DNA from: G942493375 sp942493375 | GTDB taxonomy: Bacteria > Armatimonadota > UBA5829 | Length of the DNA stretch: 64,000 bases | Assembly: GCA_942493375.1 (NCBI GenBank) | Contig: OW818698.1 | Coordinates: forward strand, 1,116,001 to 1,180,000 | Reading direction: 5' to 3' | Shown: positions 1 through 7,970 of the stretch, piece by piece | Layout of the letters: each line of letters starts with the position of its first letter | How positions within the stretch are numbered: position 1 is the stretch's first letter | Position numbers and translations under genes: made by a program | Notes under the pieces: generated by a model | Seen by the model: only the letters and a program-made list of their open reading frames with translations | What the model was told of the DNA's origin: nothing | Database searches by the model: none

Positions 1-1
1 C

Positions 2-1162
2 TATACTCCAAATCTGCCAACACCAACCCAACTATACACAGCTGCCGACATGAAATTATTCAAAAAACTTGGTGTTGAAGGTGTGTTTACTGAGCTTGAG
101 AATGTGTTGACCACTGATATGTGGGATATGAAAGCCTGGATGCTGGCAAAGACAATGGAAGACCCTAATGCCAACTCAGGCAAACTGGTCAAGGAGTTCA
201 CTGACGGCTACTACGGCGCTGCCGGTAGATATGTCCGGGAGTATCTGAACATCATAAACAAAGCGCTCAATAAGAGACCGGTATATATCAACTTCGGTGG
301 AAATCCGGCAGGCTATACATTCCTGGATGTTAAAACGGTGTCAGCTGCTGACTCTGCATTTGATAAAGCAGAAGCTGCCGTTGCCGGTGATCCGGTGCTT
401 CTCGACAGAGTCCAGTTTGCCAGGACATCCCTTGACAGGGCTATCTGTCTGAGATACAGAAACCTCTACCGGGAAAACAGCGAGATTCCGAATGCAAAAC
501 CGCTAACGGTAACTCCGAAAATCTCCGGTGTCAGAGCAGCTAATATCCTGCGTAAAATGGCTCAGCAGAGGTTCCCAAGCAGTCCCCAGTGGACGAGTGG
601 AGCGCTGGCAGAAGCTACGCTGCTTGAGAGCATATCGGAAGCAGTGGTTGTGGCTCCGATTCCGGAACAGTTCAAAGGATACAAGAAAGACGATATAGTT
701 GATTTCCCGAGTGACATGTTCAGGCTCTGGTCAAATATAAAGATCGTCAAAGACACGGAATCTGCTTATGGAATGACTTGTAAGATGGCTATGTCTGATG
801 CAACTGCTGAAGAGAGAGCAAGATACATGATAACTGATGCTCAGCCGATGCCAATGGGGCACTATAATCCAAAGGACAGAGTATTTGGTGGTTCAACCGG
901 AATAGCCCCGAAAGACATCAAACCGGGTTATAACCTTTACACATACGGTCCATTCAAGATGAAACCGAGTGAATACTTCTATCTGTTCTGGAGTTGGAAT
1001 ATTCAGATGGACCTGGACGCGATAAGGTCAGACGACCCTAATCAGGAGTATGAAGTGTATGCTTCGATCAAGTTTGAGGGTCCATCATTCCCCACTGGAG
1101 ACCCAACCAAGCCGGATGCAATATGTGTGGACAGGATAATTGCTGTGAGAGTGGCGAAGTAG
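2..1162 (+). CDS. DUF4838-type secreted glycosidase-like protein, C-terminal part
   Basis: The reading frame is open to the left edge of the window, so the N-terminus is missing; 386 codons are visible. The stretch after the first in-frame Met is helical and carries the pattern DGYYGAAGRYVREYLN. This matches the YGYYGVAGEYMQKYDDM segment of the complete DUF4838 protein at 39112-41496, so I read it as the helical tail of a DUF4838 catalytic region. DUF4838 proteins resemble alpha-glucuronidase/GH20-like TIM-barrel enzymes, but few have been tested. The last ~130 residues look like a beta-rich accessory domain, which differs from the jelly-roll tail of the other copy. The protein is probably secreted, but the signal peptide lies outside the window. 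A strong hairpin terminator follows 30 bases after the stop, so this gene ends its transcript. Family assignment is good; the substrate is unknown. Confidence 0.72.
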   Translation, partial: YTPNLPTPTQLYTAADMKLFKKLGVEGVFTELENVLTTDMWDMKAWMLAKTMEDPNANSGKLVKEFTDGYYGAAGRYVREYLNIINKALNKRPVYINFGGNPAGYTFLDVKTVSAADSAFDKAEAAVAGDPVLLDRVQFARTSLDRAICLRYRNLYRENSEIPNAKPLTVTPKISGVRAANILRKMAQQRFPSSPQWTSGALAEATLLESISEAVVVAPIPEQFKGYKKDDIVDFPSDMFRLWSNIKIVKDTESAYGMTCKMAMSDATAEERARYMITDAQPMPMGHYNPKDRVFGGSTGIAPKDIKPGYNLYTYGPFKMKPSEYFYLFWSWNIQMDLDAIRSDDPNQEYEVYASIKFEGPSFPTGDPTKPDAICVDRIIAVRVAK

Positions 1163-1191
1163 CCATTAGCTGCTTTATTATATGATGCATC

Positions 1192-1219
1192 GCCCCGGTA
1201 TTATTTATCGGGGCTTTTT
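1192..1219 (+). terminator. Rho-independent terminator
   Basis: The arms GCCCCG (1192-1197) and CGGGGC (1209-1214) form a hairpin followed by TTTTT (1215-1219). It lies 30 bases after the stop codon of the DUF4838 fragment. Confidence 0.85.
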
Positions 1220-1415
1220 CTTTAGCTACTTGTGCACATCACGCTTATCAGCACACCGACGTAAATGTCAAAACGGGTAATCAAGGTGTGCTGCATGACC
1301 AGATAGTCATATATTGACCACTGGAAGTGACTTTGTAGTCACTATACGAGCTATGCAGTCAATTACGAGGGGAATTGAGAACGGAATCAATCCCCCAATT
1401 CCCCCGTGTTCTACT

Positions 1416-1830
1416 ACTTGAGAGTTGACGGTAATTTTTCCCGTTAGTCCTGAGTAGCGTAACGTATCGAAGGGCTGTTTGTTGTATACGATTTAATGGG
1501 ATAGTCCCTCCGAAGCCGCCCTTCGATACGCCTGCGGCTACTCAGGACTAACGGCTATTTTTAGCCAACAACTCAGGGCTAGCGGAAATAATTACAGTAA
1601 ACTCAAGGCTAACGGTTATTTTGCCAACAACTCAAGGTTAACGGAGTTGGGAACAGAATCTATCGCTCAATCCCCCTTTTCCACCACTTGCGAGTTGACG
1701 GTAATTTTTCCCGTTAGTCCTGAGTAGCGTAGCGTATCGAAGGGCTGTTTGTTGTATACGATTTAATGGGATAGTCCCTCCGAAGCCGCCCTTCGATACG
1801 CCTGCGGCTACTCAGGACTAACGGCTATTT
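1416..1830. repeat. 145-bp direct repeat, two copies with long inverted arms
   Basis: Bases 1416-1560 and 1686-1830 are near-identical (I see two differences), offset by exactly 270 bases. Each copy holds ~36-nt imperfect inverted arms that begin CGTTAGTCCTGAGTAG and end CTACTCAGGACTAACG, around a loop with the words TTGTATACGATTTAATGGG. Between and after the copies are shorter units with the word CAACAACTCAGGACTAACGG. No coding sequence is supported in 1220-1870. A third, more diverged copy is at 14335-14435. The flanking stretch 1220-1415 shows nothing I can name. Confidence 0.85.
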
Positions 1831-1874
1831 CTGCCAACAACTCAGGACTAACGGTTATTTCTGCCATGTTTCTG

Positions 1875-2417
1875 TCAGTCTACTATAGTAATCCTATTGA
1901 TGTCCGGGTCGGTGAAGTAGTCGGCTTCGTCTCGGCTTTTGGTGGAGAATTCGGAGACTACTGCGCCTTCATCTCCGGCCTGGAACCAGTGGAGGGTGTT
2001 GGGATACAGGGTGTACTGGTCTCCCGGGTTGAGGATGATTTCATGCCAGACTGTGTAGACTGCTTCTCTGCCTTTTGGAGGTTTGCATGCGGGATTGGCT
2101 GCGGGTTCGCCTTCGACATATAGGAAGACCTTGCCCCAGCGGCATCTAAATGTTTCCTCTTTGCCTGGTTCACCCTCAATTGGTGGATGCCTGTGCTCCG
2201 GGCAGGTCTGGTGTGGGAACAGAACAAGCTCCTTGGCGCAGCATCTGTCGGTGTTGGCGTAGACTATGACTTCAAGGCCTGTATCGTAAATTTCGCCCAG
2301 TCCCATATCAGCTATTTCCATAGCTTCAATTTCATCCGGCCTTATGACGATACCAGCTGTCTTGAGCATCTCTACCGCTCTGTTTCTGCATTTCTCGGTC
2401 TCTGTTTTGCTGATCAT
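1875..2417 (-). CDS. D-lyxose isomerase-like cupin protein
   Basis: This 180-aa protein resembles the D-lyxose ketol-isomerase family (YdaE type), metal-dependent cupins that interconvert D-lyxose and D-xylulose. The metal site is visible: H75 and H77 in CPEHRHPP, E88 in GKEETF and H143 in TLHWF. The C-terminal SEFSTKSRDEADYFTDPDI is typical of the family, and the length is normal. I chose the ATG at 2417 over the one at 2450 because AGGAG sits 7-8 bases upstream and because the extra N-terminal residues are not family-like. The gene lies downstream of the LacI-type regulator in the same direction, separated by a palindromic repeat, so it may be that regulator's target. Cytoplasmic. The exact sugar is inferred from the family and not proven. 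Confidence 0.8.
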   Translation of the reverse strand: MISKTETEKCRNRAVEMLKTAGIVIRPDEIEAMEIADMGLGEIYDTGLEVIVYANTDRCCAKELVLFPHQTCPEHRHPPIEGEPGKEETFRCRWGKVFLYVEGEPAANPACKPPKGREAVYTVWHEIILNPGDQYTLYPNTLHWFQAGDEGAVVSEFSTKSRDEADYFTDPDINRITIVD

Positions 2418-2450
2418 TTTATGTCTCCTGAAATCTAAGTTAAAAATCAT

Positions 2451-2535
2451 GTCATTCTGAGTGAAACGAAGGATCTGCTTTCAAGAGTTTATTCTATAAT
2501 CTGAAAAGCAGATCCTTCACTGCGTTCAGGATGAC
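2451..2535. repeat. Palindromic dispersed repeat (GTCATTCTGAGTGAAACGAAGG type)
   Basis: The arms 2451-2483 and 2502-2535 pair almost fully: GTCATTCTGAGTGAAACG against CTGCGTTCAGGATGAC, with GGATCTGCTTT against AAAGCAGATCC inside. Reduced copies occur at 7872-7921, 34411-34475 and 37071-37102. It lies between the LacI-type gene and the lyxose isomerase gene and could attenuate read-through. Confidence 0.85.
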
Positions 2536-2581
2536 ATAGTATACATAAATCTGGATAGTTGTAATCTGCGATAACGTTTAC

Positions 2582-3613
2582 TCAGGTGTTTTTGAGCTCA
2601 GGGGCTGGGCCTGTGCTGTCTCTTATTATCAGCTTACACTCGCTGATTATTGCCTGCGGTTCGGATGTAGGATCACTCATCAATCTGAATGCTGCTGCAG
2701 CTACAGCCTTTGCTACTTCCGGTAGATCGATTCGTATTGTAGTTATTGGCGGAAATAAAGCAGAGGCTAACGGGAGGTCGTCCTGCCCGGAGACTGATAC
2801 ATCATATGGAACTCTGAGTCCTCTCCTGTGCGCTGCTTTTATGGCACCCATAGCCAGTACATCGGTCCTGGTAAGTACTGCAGTTGGAGGTGTTGGCAGC
2901 GACATCAACGTGTCCATTGCGACGTCTCCATCAGCAGGATGCTCTCCGGCAAATATGACTGACTCATCTGCAAGTTTTATCCCTCTGGAACGGACTATAT
3001 TTACAAGGTCTAGTGAGCCCTGGTCCCTTTCATACTGGCTGATGACGCCGTATCTGGTGTGTCCCATCTCCAGCAGGTAATCGACAAGCTGTCCTACCTG
3101 GTTTCCCGAACTCCATTTTACCGAAGCAGTGTTCGGCATGGCAGCAAGGGTATTCATACCAATGTTTATAACCGGATGAGCCGGCAGGGCTAGTTCGGCG
3201 AGGAAATCTGTAGGAAGCCAGTCGCCATCATACATTATGAGAGCGTCCTCAGCCTGGCTGCGGGCGCGTTCTATCATCATGCTCCGCTGCCTGGGACTGT
3301 CTGGAACGATATCCAGGACCAGGTCATATTCCCTCTCTCTGAACGGTGATATAAGGGAATAGATCGCTTCCATTACAAATGAGTGCTCCCCTATTGCACT
3401 GGTAAGCCACGATAGGGTTACCAGGTTGCTCTTGCCTTTGGCAAGCCTGCGGGCGTTGGAATTGGGGACGTAACCAAGCTCCCGGGATTTGAGCAGAACT
3501 CTCTCCCTGGTAGCCTTGCTCAGGTTACCCCGTCCACTGAAGGCGTGCGAGACTGTTGTCGGGGATACTCCTATAGCTTTTGAGAACTCTTCAATATTCA
3601 AGTTTAGCTCCAT
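2582..3613 (-). CDS. LacI-family transcriptional regulator
   Basis: This 343-aa protein has a LacI-type helix-turn-helix at residues ~7-26 (EEFSKAIGVSPTTVSHAFSG), a hinge region (NSNARRLAKGKSNLV) and a periplasmic-binding-protein-like sensor domain from ~65 to the end. The sensor includes TAVLTRTDVLAMGAIKAA and SVSGQDDLPLAS, as expected for the family. It binds DNA and is released or tightened by a sugar-type ligand that cannot be named from sequence. The start ATG fits the family's usual N-terminus although no good ribosome site precedes it. A consensus promoter and an inverted-repeat operator lie directly upstream, which predicts autoregulation. The lyxose isomerase gene follows downstream in the same orientation and is the best candidate target. 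Length and domain order are normal. Confidence 0.93.
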   Translation of the reverse strand: MELNLNIEEFSKAIGVSPTTVSHAFSGRGNLSKATRERVLLKSRELGYVPNSNARRLAKGKSNLVTLSWLTSAIGEHSFVMEAIYSLISPFREREYDLVLDIVPDSPRQRSMMIERARSQAEDALIMYDGDWLPTDFLAELALPAHPVINIGMNTLAAMPNTASVKWSSGNQVGQLVDYLLEMGHTRYGVISQYERDQGSLDLVNIVRSRGIKLADESVIFAGEHPADGDVAMDTLMSLPTPPTAVLTRTDVLAMGAIKAAHRRGLRVPYDVSVSGQDDLPLASALFPPITTIRIDLPEVAKAVAAAAFRLMSDPTSEPQAIISECKLIIRDSTGPAPELKNT

Positions 3614-3625
3614 ATAAATAAGGTC

Positions 3626-3650
3626 GAAAGCGCTTGCGAAAACGCTTTTC
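3626..3650. promoter_or_regulatory. Probable LacI-type operator
   Basis: The inverted repeat AAAGCG (3627-3632) N10 CGCTTT (3643-3648) has an inner GCTTGCGAAAACGC core typical of LacI-family sites. It lies just downstream of the promoter, between the transcription start and the start codon. A repressor bound here would block its own transcription. Confidence 0.6.
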
Positions 3651-3663
3651 CTACCCAGTCTGG

Positions 3664-3692
3664 ATTATATACCAAAGTCTGACTACAGTCAA
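3664..3692 (-). promoter_or_regulatory. Sigma70-like promoter of the LacI-type gene
   Basis: Reading the minus strand, TTGACT (3687-3692) and TATAAT (3664-3669) are separated by exactly 17 bases. The predicted start of transcription is near 3657, about 45 bases upstream of the ATG at 3613. Confidence 0.8.
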
Positions 3693-3843
3693 AGGGAATT
3701 GCTGGATTCTACGATTTCAGATTAGAATTAACCGCCGTGGCGGACATGGATGTCCGGGGAATCAGGTCAAGGTCATGGAGAGAGTGTCTATTAAATATAG
3801 CACCTATCGATAAATATATACTTATATCATTTTAAAGGAGATT

Positions 3844-3898
3844 GCCCTCCATTTGTAGAATTTAAATATAGTGCTATCTTGCAATGGAGGGCTTTTTT
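3844..3898 (+). promoter_or_regulatory. Hairpin at the transposase start: terminator-like and hiding the ribosome site
   Basis: GCCCTCCATT (3844-3853) pairs perfectly with AATGGAGGGC (3883-3892), which is followed by six T (3893-3898). The 3' arm contains the GGAGG ribosome site (3886-3890) of the ATG at 3900. Transcripts entering from outside the element would fold here, terminating or masking the site. Confidence 0.65.
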
Positions 3899-3899
3899 A

Positions 3900-5432
3900 A
3901 TGCGCAAGCGTGGAGAACAGTGCCATTTGGTGATGTCCGATTGTTATGAAATACTGGTTCCTAAGAATCACTTTCTGCGCAAGTTGGATAAGGCTATAGA
4001 CTTCAACTTTGTTGAGGATCTATGTCGAGAGAAATATCATGTGGTGGATGGTGGCCCCGGTCGCCCCCCTGAACCTCCTGTGAGAATGTTTAAATTGCTT
4101 TTACTGATGTTTCTATATCAGGTGAAGTTCGAACGTGCGATGGAACGTATGACAAACGATACGATATCGTGGCGTTGGTATTGTGGATATGCTCCCGATG
4201 AACCTGTAGCATCTCATAAAACAATGTGGTTATTCCGAAAGCGTTTGGGGCCAGATGTATTCGACTCAATCTTCACTGAGATCCTGAATCGCTGTATTGA
4301 TTCAGGTTTGGTTGATAATAAGCGCTGGCACGTAGACGCCACAAAACAGGATGTGGCTGCAACTATATACAATAAGTGTGATGTGGCAGCCATTTTAACT
4401 CGTGCAATGATAGCTCGTATCCAGGAGAGCGCTGGCGGTTCCGAAGTGGACAACGGTGCTCCGCCTGTTGAGATGGATGATGATATGAAGAAGCTGGTTA
4501 CGCAAGCGGCTTGTGAAGTATCTGGTTTGAAAGTCCCCAACATAGATCGTATGTTGGCAAAGGCAGAAGAAAAAGAATATATTCCTGAATGTAAGAAAGA
4601 ATCCGAATGCGATCAAGTTGAAACGGAGCCGGATGAACGCTTATCAGGTTTGAAAGATATGGCAAATGAGATATATAAAACCCTTTCTCCCTGTGCAGGT
4701 GATAAGGATGCGCGAATAGGCCACACTTCTGTGGATAGTTTTTGTGGTTATATCTCTACATTGGTTGTGGATGAGAAACACGGAATAGCTCTTGGTTATG
4801 AGACTTATGCTGGCAATGTCGATCAGTCCAGGACATTTATTGATCCATACAATAAAGCAATGCTGATAGCTGGAAAACCTATCGAACTGGCAGCAGACAG
4901 CGGATTTGATAATCTGAACATTAGAAAGCGACTAGATGCCGATGGAGTTATCGGTTATATATCTATGATGAAGCTGGGTACCAAGACAAATGCACTTGGT
5001 TCCGAAAGGTTCAAAGTGACGAAGAATGATGACTGTTATTGTGTAGAGTGTCCTGCAAAGCGCTTAATGAAATTCAAATCATCACCAAAAGATGGCTCCT
5101 TGGTATACAAAGGGATTGGATGCTCTGAGTGCAGCTTGCGTGAACGTTGCACTCAGAACAAAACAGGAATACGTTCATTCAGTTTTAAACCTGAAACTCG
5201 TGTATACCAGGAAAGACAATGGTTGGTGCGCAAGACACCTGAATATGTGAGTGCGATGAAGGCTCGAATGGCTACTATCGAACCGATTTTTGGCCATGCA
5301 AAGACCTATCACAATCTGGGAAAATGCATCTATCGCAGCCAACCTATGACCAAAATCCAAACAGCAATCTCGTTTATTGTTATGAATCTGGAGAAATACC
5401 TAAAGTATGGACAGTTACCTCAGACAACATAA
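3900..5432 (+). CDS. IS1182-family transposase
   Basis: This is a DDE transposase of ~510 aa, the normal size for the family. The N-terminal half has the DUF772/InsH-type region (PEPPVRMFKLLLLMFLYQVK, YCGYAPDEPVASHKTMWLFR). The presumed catalytic acids lie in RWHVDATKQDV (first Asp), ELAADSGFDNLNIRKRL (second Asp) and IEPIFGHAKTYHNLGK (Glu). A cysteine cluster (VECPAK, GCSECSLRERC) lies between the second Asp and the Glu, as in many IS1182 members. A region rich in acidic residues at ~190-260 interrupts the catalytic core and is typical of this group's insertion. I prefer the ATG at 3900 (GGAGG 9 bases upstream) over the TTG at 3879. The frame is intact, so the element may be active. Confidence 0.93.
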   Translation: MRKRGEQCHLVMSDCYEILVPKNHFLRKLDKAIDFNFVEDLCREKYHVVDGGPGRPPEPPVRMFKLLLLMFLYQVKFERAMERMTNDTISWRWYCGYAPDEPVASHKTMWLFRKRLGPDVFDSIFTEILNRCIDSGLVDNKRWHVDATKQDVAATIYNKCDVAAILTRAMIARIQESAGGSEVDNGAPPVEMDDDMKKLVTQAACEVSGLKVPNIDRMLAKAEEKEYIPECKKESECDQVETEPDERLSGLKDMANEIYKTLSPCAGDKDARIGHTSVDSFCGYISTLVVDEKHGIALGYETYAGNVDQSRTFIDPYNKAMLIAGKPIELAADSGFDNLNIRKRLDADGVIGYISMMKLGTKTNALGSERFKVTKNDDCYCVECPAKRLMKFKSSPKDGSLVYKGIGCSECSLRERCTQNKTGIRSFSFKPETRVYQERQWLVRKTPEYVSAMKARMATIEPIFGHAKTYHNLGKCIYRSQPMTKIQTAISFIVMNLEKYLKYGQLPQTT

Positions 5433-5853
5433 CTCTAATACAAGCAACATGCATACATGAACGCTACACGAGATCATATAGGCCTAAGAAGGTTCTGAGT
5501 TCATGCATTTGAATAGTAAAAAATACATTTTACCAAGCTTATACTTCGAAAAAAAGAGAAAGAATGGCTTGGGTGAAAAAGATAGAGATTAATAGACACA
5601 CTCTGGATGACCTTGACCAACAGTGGTCGTGGCTATTTTGTGACCGGTGAGTCAGGCAATTCCAATGCTATATTAAAAAATAGATAAATTGGAACATCAA
5701 TCCTTAAATCAGAAAGCTAATGGCGAATAGATTGTTCACGATGAATGAATGGCAATGGGGCATTGGGGGATCTGGTCACATTCTGACTGAATGTTCATTT
5801 ATCAGAAAACATTCTGCGGATATTCCTTATTTGAGGTAACATTGATCTCAATA

Positions 5854-7800
5854 TCAGGTCTTGTTTCCGGGAATTTCGGCGATTTCGGATTCCATTTCGG
5901 CGTGGGTTTCGCCAAGGGTCTCCCATTCTGAGTAGAGCTCTTTCAGGTGGATGTCCAGAGAATTGTATTCGGCTGATAACTCTTTGGCTGACCCATCTCG
6001 ATAGGTCTCTTCGTTCGCAAGAGCTTCAGTCAGAAACGCCTGACGGGTCTCTGTCTTATGGATATCCTGCTCAATCTCTTCTATCCGCTTTCCGATCTCT
6101 CTGGCCTGCTTTTCCAGTTCACGCAGGGTGGACATCGGTCTCTTTGGAGGAGGCGGAGCGATCTGCTTTCCACGCTTATCCAGCATTGGAAGGTCTACCG
6201 GGGTATCTTCTCCAGCTTTTTTGGAGCGGTATTCGGTGTAGTTGCCGAGATATTTGACAAACTTACCATCGGCGATTTCCACTATCTCATTGGTTACACG
6301 GTCCAACAGATAGCGGTCGTGTGAAGCTGTGATAACAGAACCGTTGAACTCAAGCAACGCGTTTTCCAGAGTTTCGCGTGAGGCTATATCAAGGTGATTA
6401 GTAGGTTCGTCCAGTATTAGAAGATTTGGAGCGCCGGCGATGGCTTTAGCCAGAGCCAAACGGCACTTTTCTCCTCCTGAAAGCACATGGACAGGTTTAA
6501 ACGCATCATCTCCCATAAAGAGGAACTGCGCAAGCAAATCTCTCGCCTGCTGGGCCGTGATTTCGGAATCAGATAGCAGTTCATCGATGACACTGTTGTC
6601 GGGCGTGAGACCCGCAAACTCCTGCGCGAAGTATACAAAACTGACTTTGTGCCCGATTTCTACATGACCGGAATCGGGATTCTCCAGACCAGCAATTATC
6701 TTAAGCAGCGTAGTCTTGCCTGATCCATTTGGTCCGACTACACCTACTTTCTTGCCGCGGTCCATTACATAGTCCACGGAATCGAATAGCTTTTTCTCTC
6801 CGAAACCTTTGCTGAGTTCATCCAGCTTCAGAACCATCGCACCTGAGCGGTCTGCAGCCTTGAAACCAGCTGAAATGGACTTCTGAGGGCCAGAGACCTT
6901 AACACGCTGGATCTTCTCCAGTTGCTTGACCTTGCTGTCACGCCTGGTGAACTTACGGTGGCTGAAAAGGGTCTGTATCGCCTCCTCAATTCTGGCGATT
7001 TCCTTTTGCTGGGTTTTATAGAGCTTGCGCTGCTCTTCCAACCTGGCTTCTTTAGCTGCGGCATATGCAGTGTAGGCACCCGGCCAGCTTACGATGACAC
7101 CGTTGTCCATCTCTATGACTCTAGTGACAACCCTATCCAGGAAATAGCGGTCGTGGCTTACAATAAGGGCTGTTCCCTGGTAGCGGTTAGCTATATAGTC
7201 CTGCAGCCATTCGCAGACCTGGATATCAAGATGGTTGGTCGGTTCATCCAAAAGCAGCAACAGAGGTGATTCCAATAAAAGCCTGGAAAGAGCCGCACGG
7301 ACCTTCTGTCCTCCACTCAATAATTGAACCGGTTTGTATAAGTCTGATTCGTCAAAACCTAGACCAGCAAGTATCGTCATGGCGCCGGCCTGGAGTTCAA
7401 ATCCGCCTATGTCTTCAAACTTGTGGGTTAAATCTGCATATTCGGTGGCATAGTCGGCATCCCCGGCGTTGTGCAAGTTTCCCTGTTCAATGTTATACAA
7501 TCGCTCTGCACATTCCAATAATTCAGGGGTTATTCCGACGGTGTAATGGAGGAGCAGGACCTGACTGTCTGACTCTACATCCTGAGCCAGGTAACCGATA
7601 CTTAAGCCCTGTATTCGGTGCACAGCGCCTGAGTCGAGTTCAACCTGCCCTGCGAGTATCTTTAAGATAGTGGTTTTGCCACAGCCATTGGGCCCGATGA
7701 GCGCAACCCGCTCACGGTCATCAACGCTGAATCCTATATCCAGAAACAGGTCCCGGTTGCCAAAAGATTTACTGAGGTTGGAAACTGAAATGATAGCCAT
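5854..7800 (-). CDS. ABC-F family ATPase (ribosome-associated type)
   Basis: This 648-aa soluble protein has two ABC domains and no membrane segments, which defines ABC-F (Uup/EttA/YdiF group). These proteins bind the ribosomal E site and help stalled ribosomes or confer antibiotic protection; they are not transporters. The first Walker A is GPNGCGKTT (residues 36-44), followed by LSGGQ and LLLLLDEPTNHLD. The second set is GPNGSGKTT, LSGGE and LLILDEPTNHLD. The linker between domains is charged and helical (KEIARIEEAIQTLFSHRKF). A C-terminal coiled coil from ~555 (RELEKQAREIGKRIEEIEQ) resembles the Uup/YdiF tail. It appears monocistronic, with a weak ribosome site before the ATG. Subfamily is not resolved. 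Confidence 0.93.
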   Translation of the reverse strand: MAIISVSNLSKSFGNRDLFLDIGFSVDDRERVALIGPNGCGKTTILKILAGQVELDSGAVHRIQGLSIGYLAQDVESDSQVLLLHYTVGITPELLECAERLYNIEQGNLHNAGDADYATEYADLTHKFEDIGGFELQAGAMTILAGLGFDESDLYKPVQLLSGGQKVRAALSRLLLESPLLLLLDEPTNHLDIQVCEWLQDYIANRYQGTALIVSHDRYFLDRVVTRVIEMDNGVIVSWPGAYTAYAAAKEARLEEQRKLYKTQQKEIARIEEAIQTLFSHRKFTRRDSKVKQLEKIQRVKVSGPQKSISAGFKAADRSGAMVLKLDELSKGFGEKKLFDSVDYVMDRGKKVGVVGPNGSGKTTLLKIIAGLENPDSGHVEIGHKVSFVYFAQEFAGLTPDNSVIDELLSDSEITAQQARDLLAQFLFMGDDAFKPVHVLSGGEKCRLALAKAIAGAPNLLILDEPTNHLDIASRETLENALLEFNGSVITASHDRYLLDRVTNEIVEIADGKFVKYLGNYTEYRSKKAGEDTPVDLPMLDKRGKQIAPPPPKRPMSTLRELEKQAREIGKRIEEIEQDIHKTETRQAFLTEALANEETYRDGSAKELSAEYNSLDIHLKELYSEWETLGETHAEMESEIAEIPGNKT

Positions 7801-7871
7801 CTATCAAATTCTACGTGTTAAGCCCGGATTGTGCAAATTTACTAACAGTTCGCTCTTAAATACTCGTATTT

Positions 7872-7965
7872 GTCATTCAAAACGAAGATAAAAGCAGATC
7901 CTTCACTGCGTTCAGAATGACAGGATCTTTTACTGTTTGGCCTGCATTTTACACCTGTGTAAATG
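7872..7965. repeat. Reduced palindromic repeat plus small hairpin
   Basis: Bases 7872-7921 are a shortened copy of the 2451-2535 repeat (GTCATTC ... TTCAGAATGAC). Bases 7945-7965 form a small hairpin (CATTTTACAC, CT loop, GTGTAAATG) just past the stop of the lipoprotein gene, which could end its transcript. Confidence 0.6.
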
Positions 7966-7970
7966 TTGGC

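Larger units (their letters stand above)
3765..5618 (+). mobile_element. IS1182-family-like insertion sequence, complete
   Basis: The terminal inverted repeats are 3765-3794 and 5589-5618. Both start GGTCAAGGTCAT and end GTGTCTATTAA, with 27 of 30 positions identical. The element is 1854 bp and encodes one transposase. No clear target-site duplication is visible: the flanks read AATCA on the left and AACAG on the right. The non-coding part 5433-5588 on the right holds nothing recognisable. The flank 5619-5853 has no gene that I can support. Confidence 0.88.

Noticed and set aside
1866..2438. Two short plus-strand open frames
   Set aside because: Both are antisense to the lyxose isomerase-like gene and show no family features.
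2586..3080. Open frame of 164 codons on the plus strand
   Set aside because: It is antisense to the LacI-type gene, whose domains are complete.
3760..5625. Target-site duplication of the IS element
   Set aside because: Flanking bases (AATCA and AACAG) do not match over a length that would be convincing.
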